Assembly: GCF_041647995.1 (NCBI RefSeq)
Contig: NZ_JARRIB010000002.1
Coordinates: forward strand, 62,001-126,000
Reading direction: 5' to 3'
Origin: Pyrococcus kukulkanii
GTDB lineage: Archaea; Methanobacteriota_B; Thermococci; Thermococcales; Thermococcaceae
Length of the DNA stretch: 64,000 nt
Shown here: piece after piece, positions 54,888 through 64,000 of the stretch
How the letters are laid out: each line of letters begins with the position of its first letter
Position numbering within the stretch: the first letter of the stretch is position 1
Notes under the pieces: generated by a model
What the model saw: the letters and a program-made list of their open reading frames with translations, nothing else
Database searches by the model: none
Told to the model about the DNA's origin: nothing
Program-made: the position numbers and the translations under genes

Positions 54888-56240
54888 TTAAGGCTTGGCT
54901 AGCTTAGCTATAAAGAAGCTGTTGCAGTCATGCTTGTGGGTCCACGCTCTAAACACCTTATCTCCAATTTCCAAGAACCCCCTATCTCCCCAGGAATACT
55001 CGTATTCAATTAATTCGAATCCCTTACCTAGCGCAAACATTACGTTCTCCTCGTTCTCATCAATTCTTACTGAGCACGTGGAATAAGTCATCTCTCCGCC
55101 TTCCCTGAGGTTCCTATAGGCGTTAAGGAGCATGTTCCTCTGGACGCTTATTACCCTCTTTATCTTCCCCTCATCGAACCTCCACTTAACCTCTGGGAAC
55201 TGCCTGTAAGTTCCAGAAGAAGAGCACGGAGCATCTAGTATCACCTTATCGAACTTCTCCTTATCAATGAAGCTTTGGCCATCGGCGTGAACGAGCTTAA
55301 CGTTCTTCACTCCTAACCTCTTCATTCTCTCTCTCATCTTCATCAGCCTGTCATAGGAATAGTCAACAGCAACTATCTCACCTTTGTTTTCCATTAAAGC
55401 CGCTGCATGGAAGGTTTTGCTTCCTGGGGCTGCAGCTAAATCCAAAACCCTCTCTCCAGGCTCTGGACTTAGGACGTGGGCAACGTAGGCTGAGGCTAAA
55501 TCTTGTATAATGAAGTAGCCCTTCTTGTACCATTCCAGCCTTGTTATTGGGGTTTCATACTCAAGGACCTTGAAAACGTCATCTACCGGAGTATAAGAAA
55601 CCCTAACACCGTTTTCCTCTAAGTACTTTTTGACCTTGTCAACGTCAGCCTTGAGCGTGTTAACCCTTACGTAGTACCTCTGTGGCCTTAAATTACTCAG
55701 GAGAAGTCTAATGGCCTCATCGTACCCTAGGAGATCGACGATGTACTCAACGTACCACCTTGGATGGGAGAACCTTACCGAGAGCCACTCCATCCTATCT
55801 TTTTCCTTCAGCTTTTTAAGGGCCCTCTCAACGTTGAACTTCTCCACTTCCCTAAGGATTGCATTTGTGAACTTTGCCTTTGTTAGGTCAAACTTCTCCT
55901 TAACTACCCTAACTACCGAATCTGTGGCTATAGCAGGATTTACTCCTTTGAACTTCATCTCGAACACTCCGATCCTAAGGAGGTTCGCCAAGTATAGGTC
56001 AAGATCCTCAATCTTCGATCCCTTCAGAACCGAGTTTATTATGAAATCTATCTTTGCCCTCCACTTCTCTATCTCAAAGACGTACGCATGAGTAATTCCC
56101 CTCGCCTTCTCTCGGTCTTTTCCCTCGACTTTCCTAAATATCCTCTCAAGAGCGTGCTTTGATGAGAGCTCCTTCTCCTCGACAAGCGTTAGCGCGTCTG
56201 CAATTATCTCGTGGAGCGTGACCCTGTAAAACAGTTCCAT
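54888..56240 (-). CDS. NusB-domain RNA (cytosine-5) methyltransferase (RsmB-like)
   Basis: 450 residues. An N-terminal NusB-like RNA-binding domain (about 1-140) includes ALERIFRKVEGKDREKARGI and LANLLRIGVFEMKF. The methyltransferase domain has VLDLAAAPGSKTFHAAALME, LDAPCSSSGTYRQFPEVKW and YSTCSVRIDENEENV, with both motif IV and VI cysteines. It modifies cytosines in rRNA or tRNA. It is a paralogue of 4315-5670. The stop codon lies 2 bp from the last CRISPR repeat, so the array and this gene are transcribed towards one another. Confidence 0.88.
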   Translation of the reverse strand: MELFYRVTLHEIIADALTLVEEKELSSKHALERIFRKVEGKDREKARGITHAYVFEIEKWRAKIDFIINSVLKGSKIEDLDLYLANLLRIGVFEMKFKGVNPAIATDSVVRVVKEKFDLTKAKFTNAILREVEKFNVERALKKLKEKDRMEWLSVRFSHPRWYVEYIVDLLGYDEAIRLLLSNLRPQRYYVRVNTLKADVDKVKKYLEENGVRVSYTPVDDVFKVLEYETPITRLEWYKKGYFIIQDLASAYVAHVLSPEPGERVLDLAAAPGSKTFHAAALMENKGEIVAVDYSYDRLMKMRERMKRLGVKNVKLVHADGQSFIDKEKFDKVILDAPCSSSGTYRQFPEVKWRFDEGKIKRVISVQRNMLLNAYRNLREGGEMTYSTCSVRIDENEENVMFALGKGFELIEYEYSWGDRGFLEIGDKVFRAWTHKHDCNSFFIAKLAKP

Positions 56241-56336
56241 GTTAGCAGGAACTCTAAGTTAAGTTATAAGCCTTGTCCCCCGTCATAAGGGCTTCCAAAA
56301 GAAAAGTCTGGAGTGGAGCTCAAAGCCTAGAAATGT

Positions 56337-57242
56337 TTAACCAACGCTTAGCTTTTCGGAGAAGTCTTGGGTTGAGGGCTGGTAGTCCAAGCCGAGCCTC
56401 TGCCTGTACTCCATTATTTTATCCCTGAGCTCGATTAGCTCTATCGGTTTATCTTTTCCCATTACCTTTAATATGTCATAGAATGCCCATATTCCGCTGA
56501 ATATCTCTCCAATCCTTTCGCTTAAGTTCTCTGCGGAGAATATTCCCTCCTTCACGAACCTCTCTATCTCTTCCCTGGGGTCGATTAAAGGGGCTATGGA
56601 AATGCTCTGGATTACCATCCAGTTCATGACTGCGGCATCAAGAAGTTGAGCACTTGCCCTGATTATCTTGGCCCTCGCATCTTCGTACGCGATCTTCTGG
56701 GCGTCGAAGTTCATGAACTCCAGCGTATTCAGTAGGGATTCCGCCGCCCTTAGGTCGAGCTTTATTATTTCCCTCTTTGCATCTAAGACCGCGGAGATTG
56801 TTTTTATATCATCTATGGCAATCAAGGTTGCAGTACTTAGTATTGAGCTTATTATCACGAGATCATTTTTGAATTCAAGGTTCCTTGCCTGCTCGTAGTT
56901 CATGTATAGAAGGTATCCAGTCTTGGTGAGGAGCATCTCCCAGAGGATTAGCTTTATAGTTTCAAGATCTGGATTTTCCATGGCATCCTTAATGTCATCT
57001 GTATGGAAGTACACCTTTCCATCCTCGGTCAGCTCGCTGTACGGGAGGATCAGTATCTTCTCTCCCCTTGCCTTGTCCCAGGTGTCTACGGGAATAACCT
57101 CGATGTCATGCTCCTCCATGGGGAACACATTCCTGAGATCCATGGAGAATTCAGAGATAGTTGAAAGAACTAATTGGGCCACTTCTTCGGGGGAATCTCC
57201 CGTTAGAAAGTCCTTCATAAACCTGTGCAGATAAGGCTTCAC
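56337..57242 (-). CDS. Hypothetical helical protein
   Basis: About 301 residues from a GTG at 57242, 6 bp after GGAGGT; an upstream in-frame ATG at 57290 is less likely. The protein is largely alpha-helical, soluble and acidic, with no catalytic motif I can point to. A segment, ATLIAIDDIKTISAVLDAKR, and a late LIDPREEIERFVKEGIF stand out only as conserved-looking helices. It is read leftward towards the methyltransferase with a 96-bp gap. Confidence 0.65.
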   Translation of the reverse strand: MKPYLHRFMKDFLTGDSPEEVAQLVLSTISEFSMDLRNVFPMEEHDIEVIPVDTWDKARGEKILILPYSELTEDGKVYFHTDDIKDAMENPDLETIKLILWEMLLTKTGYLLYMNYEQARNLEFKNDLVIISSILSTATLIAIDDIKTISAVLDAKREIIKLDLRAAESLLNTLEFMNFDAQKIAYEDARAKIIRASAQLLDAAVMNWMVIQSISIAPLIDPREEIERFVKEGIFSAENLSERIGEIFSGIWAFYDILKVMGKDKPIELIELRDKIMEYRQRLGLDYQPSTQDFSEKLSVG

Positions 57243-57301
57243 CGACACACCTCCAGAAGTGAAATATTGGGGGCTGGGGTTTAAAAGCATTCCTGGGCTA
57301 A

Positions 57302-57313
57302 CCTTTATAAACT
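57302..57313 (+). promoter_or_regulatory. tRNA-Leu promoter
   Basis: CCTTTATAAACT is a strong archaeal TATA box about 30 bp before the mature 5' end of the tRNA. Confidence 0.6.
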
Positions 57314-57336
57314 AGGGAAGAAGGAAATTATAGCGA

Positions 57337-57424
57337 GCGGGGGTTGCCGAGCCTGGCCAAAGGCGCGGGATTCAGGGTCCCGTCCCGTAGGGGTTCCGGG
57401 GTTCAAATCCCCGCCCCCGCACCA
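57337..57424 (+). tRNA. tRNA-Leu (anticodon CAG)
   Basis: 88 nt including an encoded CCA. The acceptor stem GCGGGGG pairs with CCCCCGC, discriminator A. The anticodon loop is TTCAGGG within the stem GGGA/TCCC, giving CAG. A long variable arm (GTCCCGTAGGGGTTCC region) marks a class II tRNA. The T-loop GGTTCAAATCC is canonical. No intron. A putative nuclease gene ends 4 bp downstream on the other strand. Confidence 0.97.
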
Positions 57425-57428
57425 GGAA

Positions 57429-58415
57429 TTAAAATTTCTTCCCTCCTCGAATGTAGCTTCCAAGGGTATCTAGGTTTTCTAGGAATATTTCTTTAGCCTT
57501 TTCATTGACAAATGGATTTCTCTCCGCTCTTTTAATAACTCCTTCATAAGCAGACAACAGGCCAATTGGTGTTATTTCTATTACCTTTTTGAAATCTTTA
57601 AAATCTTCCTTATATGGATAACAGAGCCAAACTTCATCAAATATACTACCCCCTATTCGTTTTCCTCTATACGTCATCTGTGGAGGATTTATTAGATACA
57701 TCATGACTTCTCCTATAGCTTCGTATATGTTTGCCTTTTGTATAAATCCTCTGTTAGAGCGATATCCCTTTACTTCTATTCCTATTATGCGATTTTCGTT
57801 TTCATCCACCGCTATTATGTCTGCATCTGGTGAAAAACGGATAAACGGATCCCATTCTTCCCCCTTTGGAGCATTTTGCTTTACATCGATAAGGACATAA
57901 TCAAACTTTCTTGAAAGGGCAACAGCTAAATATCGTTTTATCTCTTTCTCCCTTTCTTTAGGTTTAACGATAGTTTTTGGCTTTGTTTTTTCCAGAACAC
58001 TCAATAAATTCCAGCCCTCCCGTAATAAGGCCCTCAAAAATTCGAAAATTTCTTCCTCATATTTCAGTGCCAGTAACACAACGTTGTTTTCAACAACTGC
58101 TATGGTTCCCGCTACATAAATATTCCCTGATCTACTTTTAAATTTAGAAGATACTGGTTCACAATGTATATTCAGTCCTATTTTTCTCAGCTTATCACAG
58201 TTCGCTATAATTAGCTTGGAATATGGCTTCAATTGGTACTCATATACATGAGCTTCAGAAATTTCTGCTTTTTTTGTATACCAATCTGGGCTCCAATACT
58301 CTACTGGTATTTCTTCATATTCAATACCATGAATACTTTTTATCTTTCTTAGGTAGTCTAGAATCTTTTCATGAACGACCTTGTCATAATATGGGGCATA
58401 ATACCTCAAGTGCAT
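57429..58415 (-). CDS. PD-(D/E)XK-like nuclease, hypothetical
   Basis: 328 residues. The C-terminal half has FDYVLIDVKQN and then SPDADIIAVDENENRIIGIEVKGYRS, fitting the D...ExK active-site pattern of PD-(D/E)XK nucleases. TYRGKRIGG and a PYKEDF follow. The N-terminal half is unrecognised. The DNA is distinctly AT-rich relative to its neighbours, and the gene abuts tRNA-Leu, as integrated or transferred genes often do. It may be a defence or restriction-type endonuclease. No methylase partner is near. Confidence 0.65.
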   Translation of the reverse strand: MHLRYYAPYYDKVVHEKILDYLRKIKSIHGIEYEEIPVEYWSPDWYTKKAEISEAHVYEYQLKPYSKLIIANCDKLRKIGLNIHCEPVSSKFKSRSGNIYVAGTIAVVENNVVLLALKYEEEIFEFLRALLREGWNLLSVLEKTKPKTIVKPKEREKEIKRYLAVALSRKFDYVLIDVKQNAPKGEEWDPFIRFSPDADIIAVDENENRIIGIEVKGYRSNRGFIQKANIYEAIGEVMMYLINPPQMTYRGKRIGGSIFDEVWLCYPYKEDFKDFKKVIEITPIGLLSAYEGVIKRAERNPFVNEKAKEIFLENLDTLGSYIRGGKKF

Positions 58416-58526
58416 TTCAATCCACCAAAGAGTTGTTTCTCATTTGAAAACAAAAAGTTCACTCTTCAGAGGGTGCTTCTGGCCGTGCCCATAGACTTAA
58501 ATTCAAAAATCAAAAGAGTAAAAATC

Positions 58527-58814
58527 TTACTTAACGATCCTAACCCTCCTCGCGGCTCCAGGAACCAAGCCTAGCATTTTCGAGTCTATAACTACCGCAT
58601 CCCTTCCCAGGAACGATAAAATATCTATCTTAAGCCCTGAAACCTCTGTTATCGGCCCCTCTTCCTCGGCTTCCTGCTTTAATAGCTGGGAGAAGAAGTT
58701 GTAGGCTTCTCTACCGAAAAGAATAACATCGGGCTCAAAGCCATCCATTTTGAGTTCGTTGGCCTTCTCCTCGATCTCTCCCAAAATTCTTATTAAGTCT
58801 CCCCTGGCTGTCAT
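58527..58814 (-). CDS. Small conserved protein, DUF1884-like, function unknown
   Basis: 95 residues with an alpha/beta pattern: [19 protein letters not shown], then [29 protein letters not shown] and the end [14 protein letters not shown]. It resembles a small Thermococcales family (DUF1884), but I am not certain. It is 34 bp downstream of hydA and may share its transcript. Confidence 0.6.
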   Translation of the reverse strand: MTARGDLIRILGEIEEKANELKMDGFEPDVILFGREAYNFFSQLLKQEAEEEGPITEVSGLKIDILSFLGRDAVVIDSKMLGLVPGAARRVRIVK

Positions 58815-58848
58815 AAACTTTCATAAGGGGGAAGAAATAAAAAGGTTG

Positions 58849-60141
58849 CTAAAGCCTGACGACGTGGACTGAACAGGAAATACAGGGGTCGTAGGCTCTA
58901 ACCACCATCTCAACCAAGGACTTTAGCTTTTCAGGATCATCATTGTAGTGCTTCTCCGCCATCATTCTCACGTGTTCCTCCATCATAGCTAAGTTAAACG
59001 CGGTGGGCGTTATTATGTCCGCATAACTCACCTTCCCATCCTTGACTTCTAAGGCATAAACCAGGATTCCACGCGGGGCTTCAGTTGTTGACACTCCAAA
59101 GCCGTCCTTGATCTCAACTTCATCCCTCTCCTTTATGGGCCACTTAGCTAAGACCTCATCGATTAACTCAATTGCCCTCTCGGTGAAGTAGACTAGCTCC
59201 AATGCCTGGGCTAGGTTGTTCGCGAATGGATTTGTCTCTCTTAGTAGATCCTTATGGGTATCGTAGAGATCCCTGGCCTTTCCGTAGAGAAGATCTGAGT
59301 TGTTAACAACTCTCGAGATTGCACCAACCATGAAGGGCTTGCCCTTGTAGTGTGAGTGCTTTGCGAAGCTATGCTCAACGACGAACTCCTTTATGAACTC
59401 CTTGTACTTTTCACTTGGGAACTCCTCCCCATCGCTCGCCTTTATGTAGTCTCCATAGATTCCGTAAACTTCGTCCCTGGGCTTAACCGCCAAGTGGGTT
59501 ATCGGCCCCTCGACCTCGCTGTACTGCTCGAGCTTCGCGAAAAGCTCGAAGGTATATTCAGCCAATGGAAGGATTGACTTCAATTCTTCCTTCATCTTCT
59601 CCAGCGTTTCCTTCCCAGGAAGCTTTCCAAACCCTCCAAGCACAACGTTCTCCTGATGTATTGCTCTAGCCCCAAGGACGTCCATTATCCACGAGCCAAC
59701 GTTCTTCAGCTTTAGAGCTGTTTCAAGCTCCTTCTTGTACTCATCGACCATCTTGAGGGGGCTTGAATAGCCAAGGTAGTCTGGAAGAACCAGCAGGTAC
59801 AGGTGGAGGGCGTGGCTCTCTATCATGTCCCCTATGTAGAGGACTTCCCTCAGCTTCTGAATCTCATCCCTCGGTGTGAAGCCAACTGCCTTCTCAGCAG
59901 CTTCAACAGCAGTCAGCTTGTGGGCAGCAGAGCAGAAGGAGCATATCCTGGGGTAAATTGCCAGAGCTTCTTCAAGCTTCTTGCCGAGGGTTATTGCCTC
60001 GAAGAACCTCGGGCCCTCGATGATGTTTAGCTTTACCTCCTTAACTCCCTCATCCCCTATGAGTATCTCAACTCCACCCTTACCCTCAACCCTCGCAATG
60101 TGATCAACCGTGATCGGGAGGTAGAGGTTCTTCATCGTCAT
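58849..60141 (-). CDS. hydA: Sulfhydrogenase I alpha (NiFe large subunit)
   Basis: 430 residues. Both NiFe ligating motifs are present: [12 protein letters not shown] (about 64-75) and [13 protein letters not shown] at the C-terminus, where His ends the conserved CxxCxxH and a short tail is removed on maturation. It closely resembles the P. furiosus soluble hydrogenase I alpha subunit. The enzyme couples H2 with NADP(H) and reduces polysulfide. It overlaps hydD by 4 bp as the final gene of the operon. Confidence 0.95.
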   Translation of the reverse strand: MTMKNLYLPITVDHIARVEGKGGVEILIGDEGVKEVKLNIIEGPRFFEAITLGKKLEEALAIYPRICSFCSAAHKLTAVEAAEKAVGFTPRDEIQKLREVLYIGDMIESHALHLYLLVLPDYLGYSSPLKMVDEYKKELETALKLKNVGSWIMDVLGARAIHQENVVLGGFGKLPGKETLEKMKEELKSILPLAEYTFELFAKLEQYSEVEGPITHLAVKPRDEVYGIYGDYIKASDGEEFPSEKYKEFIKEFVVEHSFAKHSHYKGKPFMVGAISRVVNNSDLLYGKARDLYDTHKDLLRETNPFANNLAQALELVYFTERAIELIDEVLAKWPIKERDEVEIKDGFGVSTTEAPRGILVYALEVKDGKVSYADIITPTAFNLAMMEEHVRMMAEKHYNDDPEKLKSLVEMVVRAYDPCISCSVHVVRL

Positions 60142-60929
60142 TCTTCACCACCTGCAAATATCTTCTCAACCATCTTCTCTATCCTCTCGTCGTGTCCATT
60201 AAACATCTTCATCCTCTCGATTATCTCCTCCTTCGTGAGGCCCTTCTCCTTGAACACCCTAGCTAGAGAGTCGAACCATGCAACGTCGTAACCTATAGCC
60301 CCCCTGCATCCTATGCAAGCTATTCCAAAGCTTGGACATCTCGCGTTACATCCCGCCCTAGTTACAGGTCCAAGGCATGGCTCCCCCTTCTCCAAGAGGA
60401 CACAGGGGTTACCCTTAAGCCTGCACTCAAGGCAGACTGGATAATCGATGTCCTCGGGCCACGAGCCAACTAGGAAGGTTCCGAGGGCGTAGAGGAAGTC
60501 CCTCTTCTCTGGCGGGCAACCATAGATGTTATAATCTACCTTGATGTACTTCGAGACCGGCTCAGCTTTCTTGGGCTGGAACTTCACCTTTCCGTCACCG
60601 TAAACTGTCTTCCAGAGTTCCTCAAGGGGCTTATCGCTCCAGCTCTGAACTCCTCCCTGGACTGCACAGGCTCCTACCGCAACCACAATCTTCGCGTTCT
60701 CCCTGATCCTCTTCACCAGCTCAACTTCCTCCTCCGTGGAAACGCTACCCTCGATGAAAGCTATATCGACGGGCTCATCCTCAACGCTCTCCCTGTCGAG
60801 CATGAACCAGCACACTATCTCGGCGTTGGGGAGTAGCTTGAGCAGTTCATCCATCATTGCCAGCTGGAGCTGACAGCCGTAGCATGAGGTTAAAGCGTAA
60901 AATCCTATTCTGAGCTTCTTCCTCTCCAT
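60138..60929 (-). CDS. hydD: Sulfhydrogenase I delta (NiFe small subunit)
   Basis: About 263 residues from the ATG at 60929, after GAGGTGGTGCAG. The proximal cluster motif is [12 protein letters not shown] (about 9-20), followed by [20 protein letters not shown] and C-terminal cluster cysteines in [20 protein letters not shown] and [18 protein letters not shown]. It transfers electrons from the NiFe site. Very similar to the P. furiosus hydrogenase I delta subunit. Confidence 0.94.
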   Translation of the reverse strand: MERKKLRIGFYALTSCYGCQLQLAMMDELLKLLPNAEIVCWFMLDRESVEDEPVDIAFIEGSVSTEEEVELVKRIRENAKIVVAVGACAVQGGVQSWSDKPLEELWKTVYGDGKVKFQPKKAEPVSKYIKVDYNIYGCPPEKRDFLYALGTFLVGSWPEDIDYPVCLECRLKGNPCVLLEKGEPCLGPVTRAGCNARCPSFGIACIGCRGAIGYDVAWFDSLARVFKEKGLTKEEIIERMKMFNGHDERIEKMVEKIFAGGEE

Positions 60930-60939
60930 CTGCACCACC

Positions 60940-61818
60940 TCAGTCGAGCAATCCTGGGGTTGAGACTATGTCAAAGTAGTTGAACACCGGCCCATCCTTG
61001 CAGATGTACTTCCAGCTCGTGCTCGTCCCAACGACGCAGTGGCCGCACTTTCCAATTCCACACTTCATCCTCCTCTCTAATGTAACGTAGATGTTCTCCG
61101 GCCTGTAGCCGTAGTTGATTAGGGCCTCAAATACGGCTTTGTACATCCTCGGCGGACCACAGATGGCCACCGCGGTCTTCTTCGGATTGGTGTTGGCCTC
61201 AACAATGAACTGCTGGGGCCTTCCATGCAATCCTGGCCAGTCTGGATCCCTCGTAACGCTCTGGATTATCTTGACGTTCTCAGCTTCAGCCAGATCTTTC
61301 ATTGCCTCGAGCTCCTTGTAGAATAGTAAATCTTTACCGTAACGTGCGGTGTTAATGAAGGTTATGTTCCCGTACTTCCACCTGTTGTCCATGGCATAGA
61401 GGAACACGCTCCTAAGTGGTGCTGTCCCCAATCCGGCGGCAATTAAAAGGAGATCCATGCCTTCCCACTCATCCACTGGGAACCCGTTGCCGTAGGGGCC
61501 TCTAACCAGGACTGTATCTCCCGGCTTGAGCTTGTGAACTACAGTGGTGACCCTTCCGGCCCTCCTTATGCACAGCTCAAAGAATCCCTTCCTCATTGGG
61601 GATGAGCATATGCTTATTGGAACCTCTCCCACCCCAGGGATCGTGAGCTGAACGAACTGTCCCGGCTTGAAGGTCCAGGTTTCGGCTAACTTTGGATCTT
61701 CAAACCTGAAGAGGAACAGCTTTTCTTTCTCAGTCAGGTCGTAAACCTTGAGAATCTTAACCTTGTGCAAAGCGTAAGGATTGTCGTTTGGCATCATAAT
61801 CTCCTTTGGGAGGGTCAT
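60940..61818 (-). CDS. hydG: Sulfhydrogenase I gamma (FAD/NADP diaphorase subunit)
   Basis: 292 residues. FAD-binding domain [24 protein letters not shown]-binding fold [18 protein letters not shown], and [12 protein letters not shown] are typical of ferredoxin-NADP reductase-like subunits. A C-terminal [2Fe-2S] site is [14 protein letters not shown]...YICKDGPVF. It exchanges electrons with NADPH. The start overlaps the hydB stop by 4 bp. Confidence 0.94.
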   Translation of the reverse strand: MTLPKEIMMPNDNPYALHKVKILKVYDLTEKEKLFLFRFEDPKLAETWTFKPGQFVQLTIPGVGEVPISICSSPMRKGFFELCIRRAGRVTTVVHKLKPGDTVLVRGPYGNGFPVDEWEGMDLLLIAAGLGTAPLRSVFLYAMDNRWKYGNITFINTARYGKDLLFYKELEAMKDLAEAENVKIIQSVTRDPDWPGLHGRPQQFIVEANTNPKKTAVAICGPPRMYKAVFEALINYGYRPENIYVTLERRMKCGIGKCGHCVVGTSTSWKYICKDGPVFNYFDIVSTPGLLD

Positions 61819-62918
61819 ACCCCATCACCCCTTACATTGGAGGAGTAAGCGAAACCTCTCTTCGGTATCTCTTCACTAACGGTTGGGGGGCACTTATTCT
61901 CCTCAAATCCAAGGATTCTCCTAAGGTTTTCCACGAAGTTAATTCCAGCCAGACAGAACGCGGTACACCTTCCACAGCCCACGCAGAAGCTTAAACCGAG
62001 CTTCTCGTTGTACGAGTTCTTACATAGGTACCTGTTCAGGAACCTTGACTTCTTGGTCGGCCTGAAGTTGTGACCTCCGGCAACTAAGCCGTGGCTCCTG
62101 AACTGGCAAGAATCCCATCTCCTTTCCCTATAGCCAGTTACACCATCAAGGTTCACTATGTCCTGAACATCGTAGCAACGGCAGGTTGGGCACGTTAGAG
62201 TACATATTCCGCAAGCTAAGCACTTATCAGCTTCTTCCTCCCACATTGGGTGCTCCATCTCAAGCTCCAAGAGGTAGCGAAGGTTACCCCAGTCCTCGTG
62301 GTACCTAAATGCCTGATGTCTCTTCTTCTCAAACTCCCTAAATGCGCAGATGTCCTTGTCCGTAACCTTCTCGAACAGCTTTATGTTCTTGTCAACTATC
62401 CTGTGGCCCGTTGGCGTTCCCACCCTGACGAGCCAACCATCTGGTAACTCGTGGAGGAAGAGATCGAAGCCATCATCGGCGAAGTCAGTTTCCCTGAGGT
62501 TGCAGAAGCAGTACTCATCGGGCATACAGCTTATTCCAATAATTATTCCCTTCTCCCTGCGAACCTTGTAGTACTTGTCGGGCAACTCGTCTAAGTACAC
62601 CGTGTCGAGGATCTTCAGACCGTAGATATCGCAGGCGTGAACTCCGAAGAGGACGAAGGGTTCCACATCCTCAATGACTTCATTGTACTCCACCTTCTCG
62701 AGGTCGAACGTGAACAGCTTTTCCCTGGGCTTGAAGAAGAACTTCTTTGGGGGCATTATCGTCCTTGTGTAGTGGAACTCAACTTTCCTCACGTCGTCTA
62801 TCTCTCTGAAGTCGTAGAACTTATCTGAGATCTTGACTGGGGCATAGAGCTTACCCCAATCCTTAAGCCTTTCGAGGAATGTGTAGACGTTCTCTTTGGG
62901 CAGCTTAACGTACCTCAC
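61815..62918 (-). CDS. hydB: Sulfhydrogenase I beta (4Fe-4S subunit)
   Basis: About 367 residues from GTG at 62918 ([10 protein letters not shown]), 7 bp after GGAGGTGAG; an in-frame ATG at 62963 lies in the promoter. Two ferredoxin-type clusters are visible: [16 protein letters not shown] and [26 protein letters not shown] and [13 protein letters not shown] are typical of the anaerobic sulfite reductase-A-like family. It relays electrons between the diaphorase and the small subunit and is the first gene of the operon. Confidence 0.94.
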   Translation of the reverse strand: MRYVKLPKENVYTFLERLKDWGKLYAPVKISDKFYDFREIDDVRKVEFHYTRTIMPPKKFFFKPREKLFTFDLEKVEYNEVIEDVEPFVLFGVHACDIYGLKILDTVYLDELPDKYYKVRREKGIIIGISCMPDEYCFCNLRETDFADDGFDLFLHELPDGWLVRVGTPTGHRIVDKNIKLFEKVTDKDICAFREFEKKRHQAFRYHEDWGNLRYLLELEMEHPMWEEEADKCLACGICTLTCPTCRCYDVQDIVNLDGVTGYRERRWDSCQFRSHGLVAGGHNFRPTKKSRFLNRYLCKNSYNEKLGLSFCVGCGRCTAFCLAGINFVENLRRILGFEENKCPPTVSEEIPKRGFAYSSNVRGDGV

Positions 62919-62941
62919 AATTCTCACCTCCTGGGGTAAGC

Positions 62942-62959
62942 ATAATTGTCTACAATTAT
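62942..62959 (-). promoter_or_regulatory. Perfect palindrome overlapping the hydrogenase TATA box
   Basis: ATAATTGT-CT-ACAATTAT is an exact 8+2+8 inverted repeat. On the minus strand it overlaps TGTATAATTG, a TATA box about 38 bp before the hydB GTG start. A repressor bound here would block TBP. P. furiosus hydrogenases are controlled by SurR, whose published GTTnnnAAC site I do not see at this position. Confidence 0.55.
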
Positions 62960-62963
62960 ACAC

Positions 62964-63189
62964 GGGGTAAACATAGCTGATCTATTGAGGTAAAAAAGCG
63001 TTTTTGAACCCGAAAATTGGAAACCAAAGGTTTACAAGCAAAGCTTTGGGGAGAGAATGGCGGATTTTTCTCCTTTAAAGGCCTTTAATGATGAGGATTG
63101 CACAGAAATGTGCATTAGGTTCTTGTGCCTATGCTAATTAAGAACTTCCATAGAGGGACACACTTGATTATTTTCTCTCAGACCTTCTC
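62964..63189. other. Intergenic region without a recognised gene
   Basis: Between the hydrogenase promoter and the ATPase pseudogene I see no open gene. GTTCTT...AAGAAC around 63119-63145 is a weak inverted repeat. Upstream remnants of the pseudogene may begin near 63175. Confidence 0.35.
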
Positions 63190-63788
63190 CTCGCAAGATT
63201 TCCCTCCTGCTCGCCATGGCCATGGGAAAAAGACGGCCCTCGGAGATAGTCAACTACATAGGTGTTGAGAGCAGAAAAATCTACCTCTACCTTGAGAACC
63301 TCATGAGGCTTGGCTTTGTGGAGAGGGAGCTCCCCGTGGGCAGGAAGGCGGAGAGGGCCTCTACAAGATAGCCGATCCTATGCTCTTGACGTGGTTCTCG
63401 ATAGTATATCCGAACAAGAACTCCATTGAGGTTGGCACCATTTCAATGGAGGACGTTAAAGATGCCCTTCAAAGGGTCTTCTCGCTCCGCTTTGAGGAGA
63501 CAGCGAAGGAGTTCCTTGTTGAGCTGAACAAGGCCAAAAACTACCGTTTAGGTTTACGAAGATCGGAAGGTGGTGGTACAAGAGCGAGGAGGTTGACATC
63601 GTTGCATTGAACGAGGGGAGAGGAAGGCCTTGCTCGTTGAAGTGAAGTGGAAGGATTTAAGTGAAAGGGAGGCCAAGAAAATCCTGAAAGATTTAGAGGA
63701 GAGGGGTGAGCTTCTTAGGCTTGAGGGTTGGGAGAAGTTTTACGGCTTAGTAAAGGGAAAGAAGGAACTGCGGGAGAATGGATGGTAG
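63190..63788 (+). pseudogene. Archaeal ATPase (DUF234) C-terminal pseudogene
   Basis: Pieces in several frames line up as the DUF234 C-terminal domain of archaeal AAA-type ATPases: PSEIVNYIGVESRKIYLYLE, then LYKIADPMLLTWFSIVYPNK after a frameshift near 63357, RFTKIGRWWYKSEEVDIVAL after another near 63545, then ALLVEVKWKDLSEREAKKIL after a third near 63620, and a TAG at 63786-63788. The ATP-binding N-terminal half is missing. The EVDIVALNE...LLVEVKWK core is the PD-(D/E)XK-like nuclease motif of this family. It is a decayed copy of a lineage-expanded gene. Confidence 0.7.
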
Positions 63789-64000
63789 GTATGGGGCTTG
63801 GAGGATGTAGATAGGTTTCATGCATATCTCCAAGAAAGGTCGTGGTTGAATTTGGAGTGGCAGATGTGATAGAATTCTTGGAGGAGAGATTTGTTCTATG
63901 AATTCTCGAATTTTCCTGAAACCTACTTGATAAGTATTTATAGACTTAAACACTTAAATCTAGGGCATTAAAATTAAAGGGGGAACCTCCCAGAACTCCA
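63789..64000. other. Window end, no gene recognised
   Basis: The last 210 bp contain AT-rich promoter-like sequence (TTTATAGACTTAAAC near 63938-63953), probably upstream of a gene beyond the window. No coding sequence is supported. Confidence 0.35.

Noticed and set aside
63100-63160. Possible C/D box sRNA with AATGATGAG
   Set aside because: A C-box-like word is there, but no D or D' CTGA box follows at the right distance.

Overview
The window comes from a hyperthermophilic archaeon of the Thermococcales, most likely a Pyrococcus. Several observations agree on this: a four-subunit cytosolic NADP-type sulfhydrogenase operon, an ADP-forming acyl-CoA synthetase subunit, translation factor IF2 split by an intein, archaeal ABCE1, Cas6 with the P. 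furiosus-type catalytic residues, a CRISPR repeat ending in ATTGAAAG, BRE/TATA promoters, and GGTG/GAGGTG ribosome-binding sites. I could not assign the species without a search.

Layout. 1-9.4 kb: the tail of ABCE1, RidA, a decayed stretch carrying a dispersed repeat, a TSUP permease, a C/D box sRNA, PurB, a tRNA/rRNA m5C methyltransferase, a radical SAM enzyme, a CubicO-type serine hydrolase and a small methyltransferase. 9.4-12.1 kb: small membrane and regulator genes, including a DUF134 regulator coupled to a membrane-anchored wHTH protein. 12.1-19.4 kb: a leftward phosphate operon, pstS - alkaline phosphatase (two opposite homopolymer frameshifts, dockerin-like tail) - TIM-barrel protein - pstC - pstA - pstB - two PhoU-like proteins. 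19.4-33.9 kb: membrane proteins, an FAD oxidoreductase, two M48 proteases, phosphopantetheine adenylyltransferase, the acyl-CoA synthetase alpha subunit, a second radical SAM enzyme, intein-containing infB, a crcB pseudogene, a TnpB relic, an AK6-type kinase and a carbamoyltransferase.

34.0-54.9 kb is a large CRISPR-Cas island. The first operon is cas6 - cst1 - cst2 - cas5t - cas3 - cas4 - (MBL-fold hydrolase) - cas1, a type I-B/Cst ('I-G') system. It is followed by a complete type I-A operon (csa5 - cas7 - cas5a - cas8a2 - cas3' - cas3'' - csa3), a divergently placed cas2, an AT-rich leader and one array of about 72 repeats and 71 spacers. Two interference complexes probably share one Cas6, one adaptation module and one array. 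The metallo-beta-lactamase-fold gene with an N-terminal membrane segment, tightly packed between cas4 and cas1, is the most unusual component.

54.9-64 kb: a second NusB/RsmB-like methyltransferase whose stop codon lies 2 nt from the last repeat, a hypothetical protein, tRNA-Leu(CAG), a PD-(D/E)XK-like nuclease gene beside the tRNA, the sulfhydrogenase operon hydB-hydG-hydD-hydA behind a palindrome that overlaps its TATA box, and a decayed DUF234-type archaeal ATPase gene. No rRNA and no cmr (type III-B) genes are present.
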